23,454 nt of DNA from an uncultured Sutterella sp. (GCA_905202595.1 CAJKSP010000039.1:1-23454), one strand, 5' to 3'; shown: positions 1-8,077, counted from the stretch's first letter. Made by a program: numbers and translations. The notes: a model not told the origin generated them from the letters alone.

Positions 1-103
1 GGACAACATAGTCAGTGCCCTGCTGCGCAGCGGCAAAGGCGGGAGAAATGGCGGCAGCAAGCGCGAGGCCGGCAGCGGTCTTGATGAATGAACGGCGAAG
101 CAT
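1..103 (-). CDS. Probable DsbL/DsbA-type periplasmic thiol:disulfide oxidoreductase (N-terminus only, runs off the window)
   Basis: Only the first 34 codons are present. They encode a signal peptide with an RRSFIK twin-arginine-like n-region (residues 3-8), a hydrophobic stretch to about residue 20 and an AFA-type cleavage site near residue 24. The mature start is AAQQGTDYVV. The GTDY start matches the beginning of mature E. coli DsbL (EGTDYMVL), and the gene lies directly downstream of assT, as dsbL does in uropathogenic E. coli. An AAGGA ribosome-binding site sits about 11 bases before the ATG. In that system DsbL makes the single disulfide in AssT. The CXXC active site would lie outside the window, so the assignment rests on about ten mature residues plus context. 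A general DsbA or another exported thioredoxin-fold protein remains possible. Confidence 0.55.
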   Translation of the reverse strand, partial: MLRRSFIKTAAGLALAAAISPAFAAAQQGTDYVV

Positions 104-162
104 AAGAGCAGAAATCCTTCTAGAGAAAAAGCAAATGGTCAGAACCAAGCTTGAGGCGCTTC

Positions 163-205
163 GCCGGCCTGCCGCTCAGGAGAAACGCTGAGCAGGCAAG
201 CCGGC
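163..205 (-). other. Stem-loop between assT and the dsbL-like gene
   Basis: Arms at 163-179 and 188-205 pair almost perfectly: GCCGGC-TGCC-GCTCAG type arms with one wobble, one bulged base and an eight-base loop. No T-run follows on either strand, so it is not a classical terminator. It could set the ratio of assT to downstream mRNA by partial termination or by protecting a processed 3' end, which is inference. Confidence 0.5.
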
Positions 206-244
206 GCATGAGATCAATTGCGCACTCAACTCGCGGCCCCAGAA

Positions 245-2083
245 CTACTTGATCTTGTAGTTGAACGCCTTGTCGACGCTGATCGGGAAGGCCTGATAGC
301 CCATGGAGTCGTTGATCTTCATTTCAACTGCAGGCGTCGTGCTGCCCCAGTTGAATTCCATGATGTAGGGATGCGCAGACGCGGCTTTGGCCTTGCCGGT
401 CGGATCCTTCGACGGCGCGGCGCCCATGCCCGCCGTAGCCGCATAGACCATGATCGAATCCTTGTCCGGCATGTACTTCGTGAGCGACGTGACAGGGCTG
501 TACCAGTCGTTGCCGCGCTCCTTGCCGTACTCCCAGAGCTGCTGGACCGTCATCTTCTTCTGATCGATCTTGTAGACCACAGCGCGCGAGTACTTCATGT
601 CCGGCAGCGGCGGCTGCTCGAGGCTGCGGCCGTCGCCGTTGTCGAAGACCGTGAGATAAAGCACGTCCTTCGTCGTCTTCGAATCGATGATCCAGCCCGT
701 GTGCTGCGTCCAGGTCCAGTCGAAGCCGCCTTCGCAGGCGTTCATCTCGCACTTGAGCGGCTTGCCGTTCTTGTCGACCGGGGTGAGCACCTTGTCTTTG
801 AACTTGTCGCTCCAGCCCGTCGGGGTGGAGAGAATCCACTTCACCTGGTGGTCGCGGCCGATCTTGATGACGGAAGACTGATGGCGCGAAGAGATCACGA
901 TCGAGTCGTCGTTCGGGTCGTAGTCGACCGAATTGACGTGCGCCCAGTTGCGGCCCGGACCCACGCCGGCGACGTCGCCGAAGACGTCCGAGGCTTCCTG
1001 CTTCGCCAGATCCTCCGCCGACAGGGTCTTGCCCGCCTGAGAGGCATCAATGTTGAGGCACACCGCGCCTTGGTCGAGCGTCTTGATCACGACGTCGCGG
1101 TACGGATCCAGGATGTCGAAGAGACGGAACTCGTCGACGACGCGGCCGTTCTCATCCACTTCAGCAATCACGTCGCGCACCGTATGGACGCGCTTGTTGT
1201 CCGCGCGGCGCAGATCGGCCGACGCGGCGCGGATGAAGTAGTGCCCGTTCTGTGCGCGGTCCAGCGCATGAGAGAAGTCGCTGTAGTTCGCAGGCAGGCG
1301 GCGGTTGAAGACTTCGCGGCCGAGCAGGTCGTACTTGACGTAGCGCTGGCCGTAGCCCCAAGTGAGAAGGCCGTCTTCGCCCTGCTGGAAGCCCATCATG
1401 ATGCCGGACTTGTAGATCGTCTCCGGATCGTACATATCCTGGTTGGGCAGCAGATACCAGCGGACCTCGCCCTTCGTGTCGATGATGCCGTTCTCGGGTC
1501 CATAGGACCATTCCAGCGCGCCGCCCGTTGGATTGTTCCACACTGCGCGGCCGGCCTTCGGAGGCTTCGGCACCAGGTTGTTCACGAGATAGAGGCGGTC
1601 GGAGAACTTCGGGTCGACATGCTTCACATCAACGTCGAACATCACGCCCTTCGTGCTCGTCGAGCCGTTCATCTCCATGTAGACCGGCGCCGTCTGAATG
1701 GTGTACGTGTCCGTAAACTTCTCGCGCTTGCCTTGGAAGACGCGCGTGTAGGTCACTTCAACCTGGTTGGCATAGTTGCCGTAAAGGCCGAAGACAGGAA
1801 TGCCGGCATGGGTCTTGAGCTCGGCATTGTTCACTTTGTAGGCGATCTCCTGGCCGCCCTTTTTCGGAAGCACGCGCACCGATGCGTCTTCAATCACGTA
1901 GCCGCCGTTGCGGATGACGGCCGTGAGCGGTGCGACGTTGTACGGGTTGACGATCACCTCGCCGATGTGTCCCTGCACTTCCATCTGCACTGTCGGTCCC
2001 GATGAGCCGCCGGATGCAGCCGCAGAGCCCATCACAAGCGCAGCGGCCATCGCAGCCGCCAGGGGGAGAGCCTTGAACTTCAT
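245..2083 (-). CDS. assT: Periplasmic arylsulfate sulfotransferase (PAPS-independent)
   Basis: The 612-residue protein matches the bacterial AssT family (Arylsulfotransferase, six-bladed propeller), which moves sulfate from one phenolic sulfate ester to another phenol without PAPS. Residues 1-23 form a Sec-type signal peptide. Residues about 35-130 are the N-terminal beta-sandwich (GEVIVNPYNVAPLTA, PVFGLYGNYAN). Active-site residues known from E. coli AssT are recognisable: the nucleophilic histidine is His461 in TQHTGW, with His272 (DFSHALD), His382 (NWAHVNS) and Arg400 (SSRHQ) in support. Cys445 and Cys450 (CEMNAC) match the pair that forms the family's disulfide. Length is normal. The start is supported by AAGGAAG eight bases upstream. 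Just downstream lies a probable dsbL, as expected for an enzyme needing a dedicated oxidase. The natural acceptor and donor cannot be read from sequence. Confidence 0.95.
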   Translation of the reverse strand: MKFKALPLAAAMAAALVMGSAAASGGSSGPTVQMEVQGHIGEVIVNPYNVAPLTAVIRNGGYVIEDASVRVLPKKGGQEIAYKVNNAELKTHAGIPVFGLYGNYANQVEVTYTRVFQGKREKFTDTYTIQTAPVYMEMNGSTSTKGVMFDVDVKHVDPKFSDRLYLVNNLVPKPPKAGRAVWNNPTGGALEWSYGPENGIIDTKGEVRWYLLPNQDMYDPETIYKSGIMMGFQQGEDGLLTWGYGQRYVKYDLLGREVFNRRLPANYSDFSHALDRAQNGHYFIRAASADLRRADNKRVHTVRDVIAEVDENGRVVDEFRLFDILDPYRDVVIKTLDQGAVCLNIDASQAGKTLSAEDLAKQEASDVFGDVAGVGPGRNWAHVNSVDYDPNDDSIVISSRHQSSVIKIGRDHQVKWILSTPTGWSDKFKDKVLTPVDKNGKPLKCEMNACEGGFDWTWTQHTGWIIDSKTTKDVLYLTVFDNGDGRSLEQPPLPDMKYSRAVVYKIDQKKMTVQQLWEYGKERGNDWYSPVTSLTKYMPDKDSIMVYAATAGMGAAPSKDPTGKAKAASAHPYIMEFNWGSTTPAVEMKINDSMGYQAFPISVDKAFNYKIK

Positions 2084-2650
2084 GTCTTTTCTTCCTTTTT
2101 TTGCCAGGTTGGATCCGTCTTCCGGATCAACGAAAAAAAGTCTAGGTGCCCAAGCTCTACAGCGTTATTCGCAATTGCGCCCATCAATTTCCTTCACATG
2201 AAAGCATGTGTTGCAAATTCCGCAACAGAATGCAAACGATTTTTCGTATACCGACTGCACAATTGCATCAGACAATGAAAATCCTTGATTTCCTAGGAAA
2301 GCAAGAATTCCATAACCCAGCTTAAAGCTAGCCGTTCAGGCTGCCGAATGCCGCATCGCAGCAAACGGGAGCAGGAAAGCCAAGGTTTTCCTCGTTCTGA
2401 GACGCAGCCAGACAGCAGGGTCGTCACGGAACGAAAGGAGGCTCCCAACCCTCTTCTTCGAAAGACAAGTTAAATCAACATTTGCCTAATTTGCTCAAAA
2501 TAAGCGCCCTTCCGTTCTATTCGAATTTTGGAACGGCTCTTTTCGCATCTCTTCTGCCGCTTTCTGCAGAGCCGCTTCGCCGGCCGCAGACAGCGCCTCT
2601 GAAGTGCAGAGTGAAAGGCGCTCCCGGAAAGGCTACCGCGTGCCTTCATG
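2084..2650. promoter_or_regulatory. Gene-free region upstream of assT with inverted repeats
   Basis: No credible gene is visible. The part nearest assT is AT-richer than its surroundings. It contains a perfect interrupted palindrome CACATG-N4-CATGTG at 2195-2210, a GCAATTGC palindrome at 2171-2178, and a leader hairpin GATCCG-tcttc-CGGATC at 2112-2128 within the assT 5' region. A minus-strand TATACG (about 2246-2251) is a possible -10 element, but I see no good -35. These are plausible regulator sites for assT, and the regulator is not in the window. The rest, toward 2650, shows only a weak repeat, CCGTTC...GAACGG, near 2511-2535. Confidence 0.3.
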
Positions 2651-2655
2651 CAAAA

Positions 2656-2689
2656 CGCCCGTCCGCTTCAGCAGGGAAGCGGACGGGCG
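2656..2689 (-). terminator. Rho-independent terminator of the MscS-family gene
   Basis: A perfect 14-bp stem (CGCCCGTCCGCTTC paired with GAAGCGGACGGGCG) with a six-base loop is followed on the minus strand by TTTT (plus positions 2652-2655). It lies about 70 bases after the stop codon of the channel gene. The reverse direction has no comparable T-run. Confidence 0.85.
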
Positions 2690-2758
2690 CTCTTTGGATG
2701 CGAAAGGCAGATTGCGGCAAAGGCTCTATAGCCTTCGCCGCTTCACCGCCGCCGGCAC

Positions 2759-4309
2759 TCAGCCGGCCTTGCCGGCAGGCGCCGCCTTCTCAGCGGCTGC
2801 CGCAGAGGCGGCTGAAACAGCAGCCTTGGCCAGCGTATCCGCAGCGTCAGGCGACAGTTCAAAGCGAATCGGCTTTTCGTTGTTGAGGATGTTGATGTCA
2901 AACTGCGAGAAGGACAGAACGATGCCTTCTGCCGCAAAGCGATCCATGATGGCCAGCGTGATTTCGGTTCTGAGCGACGCCGTGCCGTTCACCGGATCCT
3001 TGCACCAGAAGCCGAGCTTCAGATGGACGCCGTCGTCGCCGAAGCTGTCGACGTAGGCCCAGCCGCGGCGGTCTGGCACGATGCGGGGACGCGGACGCAT
3101 GCCCTCTTCGAGCATGATCGCCAGCGCACGCCGAAGATCCGAGTCGTAGGCAACAGACAATTCAATGTACTGAACGCTCGCTTCATCCGTATAGGAGTAG
3201 TTCTTCACCACCGTCGTCACGAAGCTCTCGTTCGGCACGATGCACTCGACGCCGTCGTTGTTGCGCACAACCGTGAAGCGCGTATTGATTTCCGTCACGC
3301 GTCCTCGGAAGCCTGCCGTCTCCACCATGTCTCCAATCTTGATCGAACGGTCGAAAAGAATGATGAAGCCCGAAATGTAGTTTGAAGCGATCTTCTGCAA
3401 GCCGAAGCCCAAGCCGACACCTAATGCGCCGGAGAAAACCGAAAGCACCGACAAATCGAGGCCGACGGACGACAGAGCGATCACGATCGCCAGAACGATG
3501 CAGATGATTCGAATGACGCGCGCGAGAATGATTTGAATGGACGCCGACAGCTTCGTCTTCTGCACCAGCCCCGAAATGGCATCAGCCGCCCAGTCTGCAA
3601 TGCCGATGGTGAGCAGAACGGTAATGATCGCAACGAGGCAGGTCCAAATCGTCACGTTCTCGCCGCCGAAAGGCACGCGCGTCGTCTCCATCACATCAAT
3701 GATGTCATCGAGCACGCCAAAGAAGTGCAAAACAACCAGAAGCCAGAAGATGACGATGATGGCGCGCTGCAGCCCAGGCGCCTGAATGCCTCGATGACCG
3801 AGAATTTCGGTGAAGAAGGCAGAGATGAGCCGCACGACGGCAAAGGCGAAGAGGATGTGCACCATCGCTCGCGTGAGCAGGAGCGAACTCGCCTCATAGT
3901 CGAATCCTTTGAGAAGGCAGAAGTTTCCTATCGTAAGAAAGATCCAGCTCACGAGAGAAAAGGAAACATTGCGCACAATCGTCAGAGCAAATCGGCGAAG
4001 TCGAGTCGCGCGCTGATGCACTTGTTCAAGAAGCTCTCGCTCCTTCTCGTTCGGCACTACGTCTGGCGAAACCTTTTCGTCCTCCTCCGCCTTCTTCGCA
4101 TAGGCAGTGGAAATCAGCCAGGCATTGATGCGCTGCGACAAAACAAAGCCGAGCGCAAGCGCGATGACGATGACGGCCGTCTGCAGCAGCAGATTTTCAA
4201 CGGAGAGGCTCTGGATGAGCGTGTCGAAGATGTCGGCGTTGCCGCTTGCAAGCGATGCGGTGCCGAATGCGGCGTCAACCGCAGCAACGGCAGTGTCTTC
4301 AGCTGACAT
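2759..4309 (-). CDS. MscS-family mechanosensitive ion channel
   Basis: The 516-residue inner-membrane protein belongs to the small-conductance mechanosensitive channel family, which releases solutes on hypo-osmotic shock. Predicted membrane helices lie near residues 38-58, 106-134, 142-166, 181-203, 219-240 and 256-279. They are followed by the glycine/alanine-rich pore helix (about 285-310, GALGVGLGFGLQKIASNYISG) and the beta domain beginning IKIGDMVE (324-330). The mixed alpha/beta cytosolic domain ends near 475. It is longer than E. coli MscS (286 residues) and closer in size to the YbdG/YbiO type with extra N-terminal helices. The last 30 residues are an Ala/Lys-rich tail. The ribosome-binding site is weak (ACGGA, 11 bases). 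It stands alone with its own terminator. The exact subfamily is uncertain. Confidence 0.9.
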   Translation of the reverse strand: MSAEDTAVAAVDAAFGTASLASGNADIFDTLIQSLSVENLLLQTAVIVIALALGFVLSQRINAWLISTAYAKKAEEDEKVSPDVVPNEKERELLEQVHQRATRLRRFALTIVRNVSFSLVSWIFLTIGNFCLLKGFDYEASSLLLTRAMVHILFAFAVVRLISAFFTEILGHRGIQAPGLQRAIIVIFWLLVVLHFFGVLDDIIDVMETTRVPFGGENVTIWTCLVAIITVLLTIGIADWAADAISGLVQKTKLSASIQIILARVIRIICIVLAIVIALSSVGLDLSVLSVFSGALGVGLGFGLQKIASNYISGFIILFDRSIKIGDMVETAGFRGRVTEINTRFTVVRNNDGVECIVPNESFVTTVVKNYSYTDEASVQYIELSVAYDSDLRRALAIMLEEGMRPRPRIVPDRRGWAYVDSFGDDGVHLKLGFWCKDPVNGTASLRTEITLAIMDRFAAEGIVLSFSQFDINILNNEKPIRFELSPDAADTLAKAAVSAASAAAAEKAAPAGKAG

Positions 4310-4454
4310 AGTTGGAAAATTCCGTGTAGTCGATGTTTAGAGGGGGAAGCGTGCAATTGCAGACTGACCGTCGGCATAACGCGCTCAAGCGCCGTTCTCT
4401 AGGCAGCGATGCCGGCATGATGCGGCAGAGAAGTCCGCATGCATCCGGCGCAGA

Positions 4455-4479
4455 GCCCTCGGCAGAACGCCGCAAGGGC
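4455..4479 (-). other. Stem-loop downstream of the phosphoribosyltransferase gene
   Basis: GCCCT-CGGC pairs with GCCG-AGGGC with a two-base bulge and a five-base loop, about 65 bases after the stop codon. There is no T-run, so it could be a weak or Rho-assisted 3' end of the purA-phosphoribosyltransferase transcript. Function is unproven. Confidence 0.3.
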
Positions 4480-4544
4480 TGGCGGGATGTTTGGGAGAGG
4501 AGGCGCATACTGCACCTTCTCCCCCGGCGAATGAAAGCAAGCGG

Positions 4545-5096
4545 CTATTCCGCTTTTTCGGCCTCCGTCGCGGTAGCGAGTTCCGGATGCTTCGCTTCCA
4601 CGCGCTCAATAAGAGCCTTCGTTCCCAGATCGTCATAGCACTCAAAGGGCTGATGAATCCAAGGATTGTCCTCCAGGTATTCGACATACCAGTCGGGCTT
4701 GAGGATCGAATGCGCCTTGTACCAGAGTACCGCAACGCGAATCTCCGTAATGGCCGGATAGCGAACCTTCAAATGGGCCATTACTTCGCGGATCGTCTTG
4801 CCGGAGTCAACCATGTCGTCCACAAGAAGCACCTTGCCCTTGAGGTTCGTCACGCCTGTGATGCAGTCGGCGATGTCGAGCGAGCTCTGAACAGTGCCGC
4901 GCGCTTCGCGGTACGAGCTCGTTGCGAGAATCGCCAGCGGCATGTTGTACACGCGGCTGAAGAAGTCGCCCGGACGCATGCCTCCTCGCGAGAGGCAGAG
5001 AATCGTGTCGAAGTTCCAGCCGCTTTTGGCGACCTTCCAGACCAGCTGCTCGTTCAGATCGATGTACTGGTCCCAGGTGTAGTAGTTGTCGGACAT
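4545..5096 (-). CDS. Purine-type phosphoribosyltransferase
   Basis: The 183-residue cytosolic protein has the type I PRTase fold signature. The PRPP-binding loop VLLVDDMVDSGKT lies at residues 89-101, with the acidic pair Asp93-Asp94. An upstream LSRGGM segment (36-40) resembles the conserved loop of xanthine/hypoxanthine/guanine enzymes. The reaction would transfer a purine base to PRPP. The start at MSDNYY was chosen because the frame upstream codes for a basic, low-complexity stretch unlike the family, and because the length then fits. The ribosome-binding site is weak. It follows purA by 184 bases on the same strand, consistent with purine salvage. Exact base specificity cannot be assigned. 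Confidence 0.88.
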   Translation of the reverse strand: MSDNYYTWDQYIDLNEQLVWKVAKSGWNFDTILCLSRGGMRPGDFFSRVYNMPLAILATSSYREARGTVQSSLDIADCITGVTNLKGKVLLVDDMVDSGKTIREVMAHLKVRYPAITEIRVAVLWYKAHSILKPDWYVEYLEDNPWIHQPFECYDDLGTKALIERVEAKHPELATATEAEKAE

Positions 5097-5232
5097 GACA
5101 TTCGTCGCAGCGCCTTGGAGCGCCGCTTCCAAGGGAAAGGAAACGAGGGAATAACAGAAGCCGCAGCGCCTGAAACGCAAGCGGGCGGCAGGGCGTCGTC
5201 GTCCTGTCGCCCGATGAGCGAGGCCTGCCGAG

Positions 5233-5265
5233 TGCGGACGCTGAGCCTGACGCTCAGGCGCCGCA
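5233..5265 (-). other. Stem-loop between purA and the phosphoribosyltransferase
   Basis: An outer stem TGCGG/CCGCA and a perfect inner stem CTGAGC/GCTCAG are separated by a 3x3 internal loop. The stem-loop lies just after the purA stop codon. There is no downstream T-run, so read-through is expected. Confidence 0.35.
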
Positions 5266-5280
5266 CGAAAAAGTCGAATT

Positions 5281-6579
5281 TTAGTCGGCGAAAGGATCCG
5301 TGTGCAAAATCGTCTGCGCGCGGTCCGGGCCCGTGCTGACGAGCGCAATCGGCGCGCCGGCCACCTCAGAGAGGCGCGTCAGGTACTTGCGCGCCGACTC
5401 CGGCAGCTGATCCCACTCAGTGATGCCGAAAGTGCTTTCCTTCCAGCCGGGGAACTCTTCGTAGATCGGCTCGCACTTCGCCACGGCATCAGCACCCGAG
5501 GGCATGACGGCAAGCGTCTTGCCTTCACACTTGTAGCCGACGCCGAGCTTGATCGTGTCGAGGCCGTCGAGCACGTCAAGCTTCATCACGGCAAGACCCG
5601 TAATGCCGTTGATCTGAACCGCACGGCGAAGCGCCGCGCCGTCAAACCAGCCGCAGCGGCGCGGACGGCCCGTAACGGCGCCGAATTCATTGCCCTTCTG
5701 ACGGAGCAGCTCGCCCGTCTCGTCATGGAGCTCCGTCGGGAACGGACCCTCACCCACGCGGGTGCAGTAGGCCTTCGTGATGCCGAGAACATAGTTGATC
5801 TTGTCGGGACCGACGCCTGCACCGGCGCAAGCGGAGCCTGCAACCGTATTGGACGAAGTGACGTAGGGATAGGTGCCGTGATCGATGTCGAGCATCGAGC
5901 CCTGCGCGCCTTCAAAGAGGAACGACTTGCCAGCCGCCATCTCTTCGTTGAGCGTTTCAGACACGTCGCAGACCATCGGAGCCAGACGCTCGGCATAAGC
6001 GAGCGTATCGGCGATCACTTTGTCCGGATCGAGCGGCTCGGCGCCGAGGAACTTTTCGAGCGTGAAGTTGTGCAGCGTCATCACGGCGCGGACCTGCTCG
6101 GCAAAGCGCTCCGGATGAAAGAGATCCGCCACGCGGACCGTACGGCGGGCAACCTTGTCTTCATAGGCCGGACCGATGCCGCGGCCGGTCGTGCCGATCT
6201 TCTTGCTGCCGAGCGCCGCTTCGCGCGCATGATCGAGCGCGATGTGGTACGGCATGATGAGCGGGCAGTTCGCCGAAACAAACAGCCGTTTCTCAACATT
6301 GGGCACGCCTACGGCCTTGAGCTCGTCGAGCTCGCGGAAGAGCGCCTCAAGCGAGACAACGGCGCCGTTGCCGATGTAGCAGAGGCTGTGCGGATGCATG
6401 ATCCCGGAGGGGATCAGGCGAAGGATGGTCTTCTTGCCGTTGATGACGAGCGTATGGCCGGCATTGTGCCCGCCGTTGAAGCGAACGACGCCCGCCGCCT
6501 TTTCGGCCAGCCAGTCGACGATCTTGCCTTTGCCTTCGTCGCCCCACTGAGCGCCGATGACGACAACATTCTTGCCCAT
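5281..6579 (-). CDS. purA: Adenylosuccinate synthetase
   Basis: The 432-residue enzyme joins IMP and aspartate using GTP to make adenylosuccinate, the first committed step to AMP. Visible motifs are QWGDEGKGK (11-19, with catalytic Asp14), NGGHNAGHT (35-43, with His42), GTTGRGIGP (129-137) and the C-terminal guanine-recognition VSTGPDR. Length is typical of the bacterial family. The start has AAGGA about ten bases upstream. The gene lies after the hflK-hflC-yjeT group but is separated from it by a bidirectional terminator, so it must have its own promoter in 6580-6818. The phosphoribosyltransferase downstream gives a purine theme. Confidence 0.98.
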   Translation of the reverse strand: MGKNVVVIGAQWGDEGKGKIVDWLAEKAAGVVRFNGGHNAGHTLVINGKKTILRLIPSGIMHPHSLCYIGNGAVVSLEALFRELDELKAVGVPNVEKRLFVSANCPLIMPYHIALDHAREAALGSKKIGTTGRGIGPAYEDKVARRTVRVADLFHPERFAEQVRAVMTLHNFTLEKFLGAEPLDPDKVIADTLAYAERLAPMVCDVSETLNEEMAAGKSFLFEGAQGSMLDIDHGTYPYVTSSNTVAGSACAGAGVGPDKINYVLGITKAYCTRVGEGPFPTELHDETGELLRQKGNEFGAVTGRPRRCGWFDGAALRRAVQINGITGLAVMKLDVLDGLDTIKLGVGYKCEGKTLAVMPSGADAVAKCEPIYEEFPGWKESTFGITEWDQLPESARKYLTRLSEVAGAPIALVSTGPDRAQTILHTDPFAD

Positions 6580-6818
6580 TTAGAGATTTCCTTGTCTGCG
6601 TTGTCTTGGATAACGGTTGACGGCGCACGCGCACTTCCCCGAAGCGCGCACGGCAGAAGGGCCGCTCCCTCCCTTGCATCGCAAGCAGGAGAGGAGGAGC
6701 AGCCGCCATTCAACGCTATAGTGCGCTTTCTGTCGGGAAGGAGGCGCGCCGGACGCTTGCCGTCCGAGCCGCCGCCGGCCCATGGGGGAAGATAGCACGC
6801 TCGAGCGCCATCGATAGC
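6580..6818 (-). promoter_or_regulatory. Probable purA promoter and leader region
   Basis: Because a strong terminator lies at 6819-6851, purA transcription should start here. The best visible -10-like hexamer is minus-strand TATAGC at plus 6715-6720, without a convincing -35 partner. A small hairpin, CGGACG-N5-CGTCCG, lies at 6750-6766. No gene is seen. I find no match to a purine riboswitch. Confidence 0.3.
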
Positions 6819-6851
6819 AAAAAGACCCCTGCGATTTGCGGAGGTCTTTTT
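6819..6851. terminator. Bidirectional Rho-independent terminator after yjeT
   Basis: AAAAAGACC pairs with GGTCTTTTT, and the stem continues through CCTGC/GCGG with one mismatch and one wobble. The A-run and T-run give a U-tail in either direction. It lies about 95 bases after the stop codon of the DUF2065 gene and separates the hflKC operon from purA. Confidence 0.85.
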
Positions 6852-6945
6852 GCGCTTAGAGAGCTTTACGCTGTTTTTCGCGCCGCGAACCGGCGCGCAA
6901 GCCTTGCTCTGCAGGCGTTGCGGAGCGCTTCTTTTCTTTTTGCGC

Positions 6946-7158
6946 TCAGTCGCCCCCGGGCAAATGCCCGAGGTAGGCCCAGATGATGAGAAGCCCCGCC
7001 GCAACGATGACGCCAGCGGCGCCCCGAACCGCTCTCGGATCAGCATGCGACGCCGCTTCGAGCGCGCGCTGCCATTTTTCCGGAGCGATAAGGGGCGTGA
7101 TGCCCTCAATCACGAGCACCCAGCCGAAGGCGAGAAGCAGAATGTCGGATCCGCTCAT
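6946..7158 (-). CDS. Small DUF2065 (YjeT-like) inner-membrane protein
   Basis: This 70-residue protein has two hydrophobic segments, about 6-24 and 44-63, joined by a polar stretch with the motif PEKWQRALE. That arrangement is typical of DUF2065/YjeT, which is encoded next to hflC in many proteobacteria including E. coli. Its start codon overlaps the hflC stop as ATGA, so the two are translationally coupled. No biochemical function is established for the family. Position suggests a link to the HflKC complex. Confidence 0.85.
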   Translation of the reverse strand: MSGSDILLLAFGWVLVIEGITPLIAPEKWQRALEAASHADPRAVRGAAGVIVAAGLLIIWAYLGHLPGGD

Positions 7159-8057
7159 GGGGCGGCCTTCTCCTTCGCGGCCTGCGGCTTGCCCTCTTCG
7201 CTTTGGAAGTAGCGGAAGAAGTCCGCCGACGGATCGAGCACCATCATGTCGCTCTTCTTCGAGAAGCTCTTCCTGTAGGCGTCAAGCGAGCGGTAGAAAC
7301 GGGCGAACTCCGGATCCTTGCCATAGGCTTCGGCGTAAATGCGGGCAGCCTCCGCATCGCCGTCGCCCTTCGTCTTCTGCGCGTCGCGGTACGCCTCAGC
7401 AAGAATCACCTCGCTCTGGCGGTCGGCGTTCGCGCGGATGCGCTCCGCCTGCGCCGCGCCCGTTGCGCGCTCTTCGCTCGCCACGCGCTTGCGCTCCGCC
7501 TCCATGCGGCGGTAGACGGACTCGGAAATCTCCGGCGTGAAGTCGACGCGCTTCATGCGCACGTCGACAATATCAATGCCGACGTCCTTGACGCGCGCCT
7601 GCAGGAGTTCGGAAATCTCCGCCATGGCTTTTTCACGCTCGGCCGACGTAATTTGATTGACCGTGCGCTTGTTGACGGCAATGTTGAGCACATCGCGCAG
7701 CAGCGCCGCCAAGCGGTCGCTCGCCGCGCGCTCGCTGCCCTGGAAAGACACCCAGTAGAGGCGCGGATTGCCGATTTTCCACTTCACGAACGTATCGATC
7801 ATGAGGTTCTTCTTTTCGCTCGTCTGCACGAGATCGGCGCCCTGCGCATCCAGCGTGAGAATGCGCTTGTCGAGGTAGACGACGTTTTGGAGCGGCGGCG
7901 GCAGCTTCACATGCAGCCCCGGCTCTTCGATCACCGTCTTCAGTTCGCCCAGAGCGAACACCATCGCATATTCGCGCTCGCCCACCGTGTAGAGGCAGAG
8001 CCGGCCAAGGCCGAGGACGACCAGAAGGCCGACCAGAACGGAAGTCATACGCTTCAT
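7155..8057 (-). CDS. hflC: HflC, SPFH-domain partner of HflK and modulator of FtsH protease
   Basis: This 300-residue protein has one N-terminal membrane anchor (about 5-24) followed by a periplasmic SPFH/band-7 domain (GEREYAMVFALGELK, then VDVRMKRVDFTPE). A long Ala/Glu/Arg-rich coiled coil spans about 185-245. HflC and HflK form a large membrane cage around the FtsH protease and limit its action on membrane proteins. A GGAG ribosome-binding site sits nine bases before the ATG. The gene follows hflK by 20 bases and overlaps the DUF2065 gene by four. Length is slightly below E. coli HflC (334). Confidence 0.96.
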   Translation of the reverse strand: MKRMTSVLVGLLVVLGLGRLCLYTVGEREYAMVFALGELKTVIEEPGLHVKLPPPLQNVVYLDKRILTLDAQGADLVQTSEKKNLMIDTFVKWKIGNPRLYWVSFQGSERAASDRLAALLRDVLNIAVNKRTVNQITSAEREKAMAEISELLQARVKDVGIDIVDVRMKRVDFTPEISESVYRRMEAERKRVASEERATGAAQAERIRANADRQSEVILAEAYRDAQKTKGDGDAEAARIYAEAYGKDPEFARFYRSLDAYRKSFSKKSDMMVLDPSADFFRYFQSEEGKPQAAKEKAAP

Positions 8058-8077
8058 TTGTCAGTCTCCATCAATCG

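Noticed and set aside
218..2005. Long plus-strand open frame opposite assT
   Set aside because: assT on the other strand has full family motifs, a signal peptide and a ribosome-binding site. The plus frame is Arg/His/Val-rich with no recognisable domain, typical of an antisense shadow in GC-rich DNA.
2482..3056. Two plus-strand open frames between assT and the MscS gene
   Set aside because: They run across the strong terminator at 2656-2689 and into the channel gene. The products are low-complexity Arg/Pro/Ala sequences.
5302..6795. Long plus-strand open frame opposite purA
   Set aside because: It covers the purA coding region and its composition mirrors that codon use. No start signal or domain is seen.
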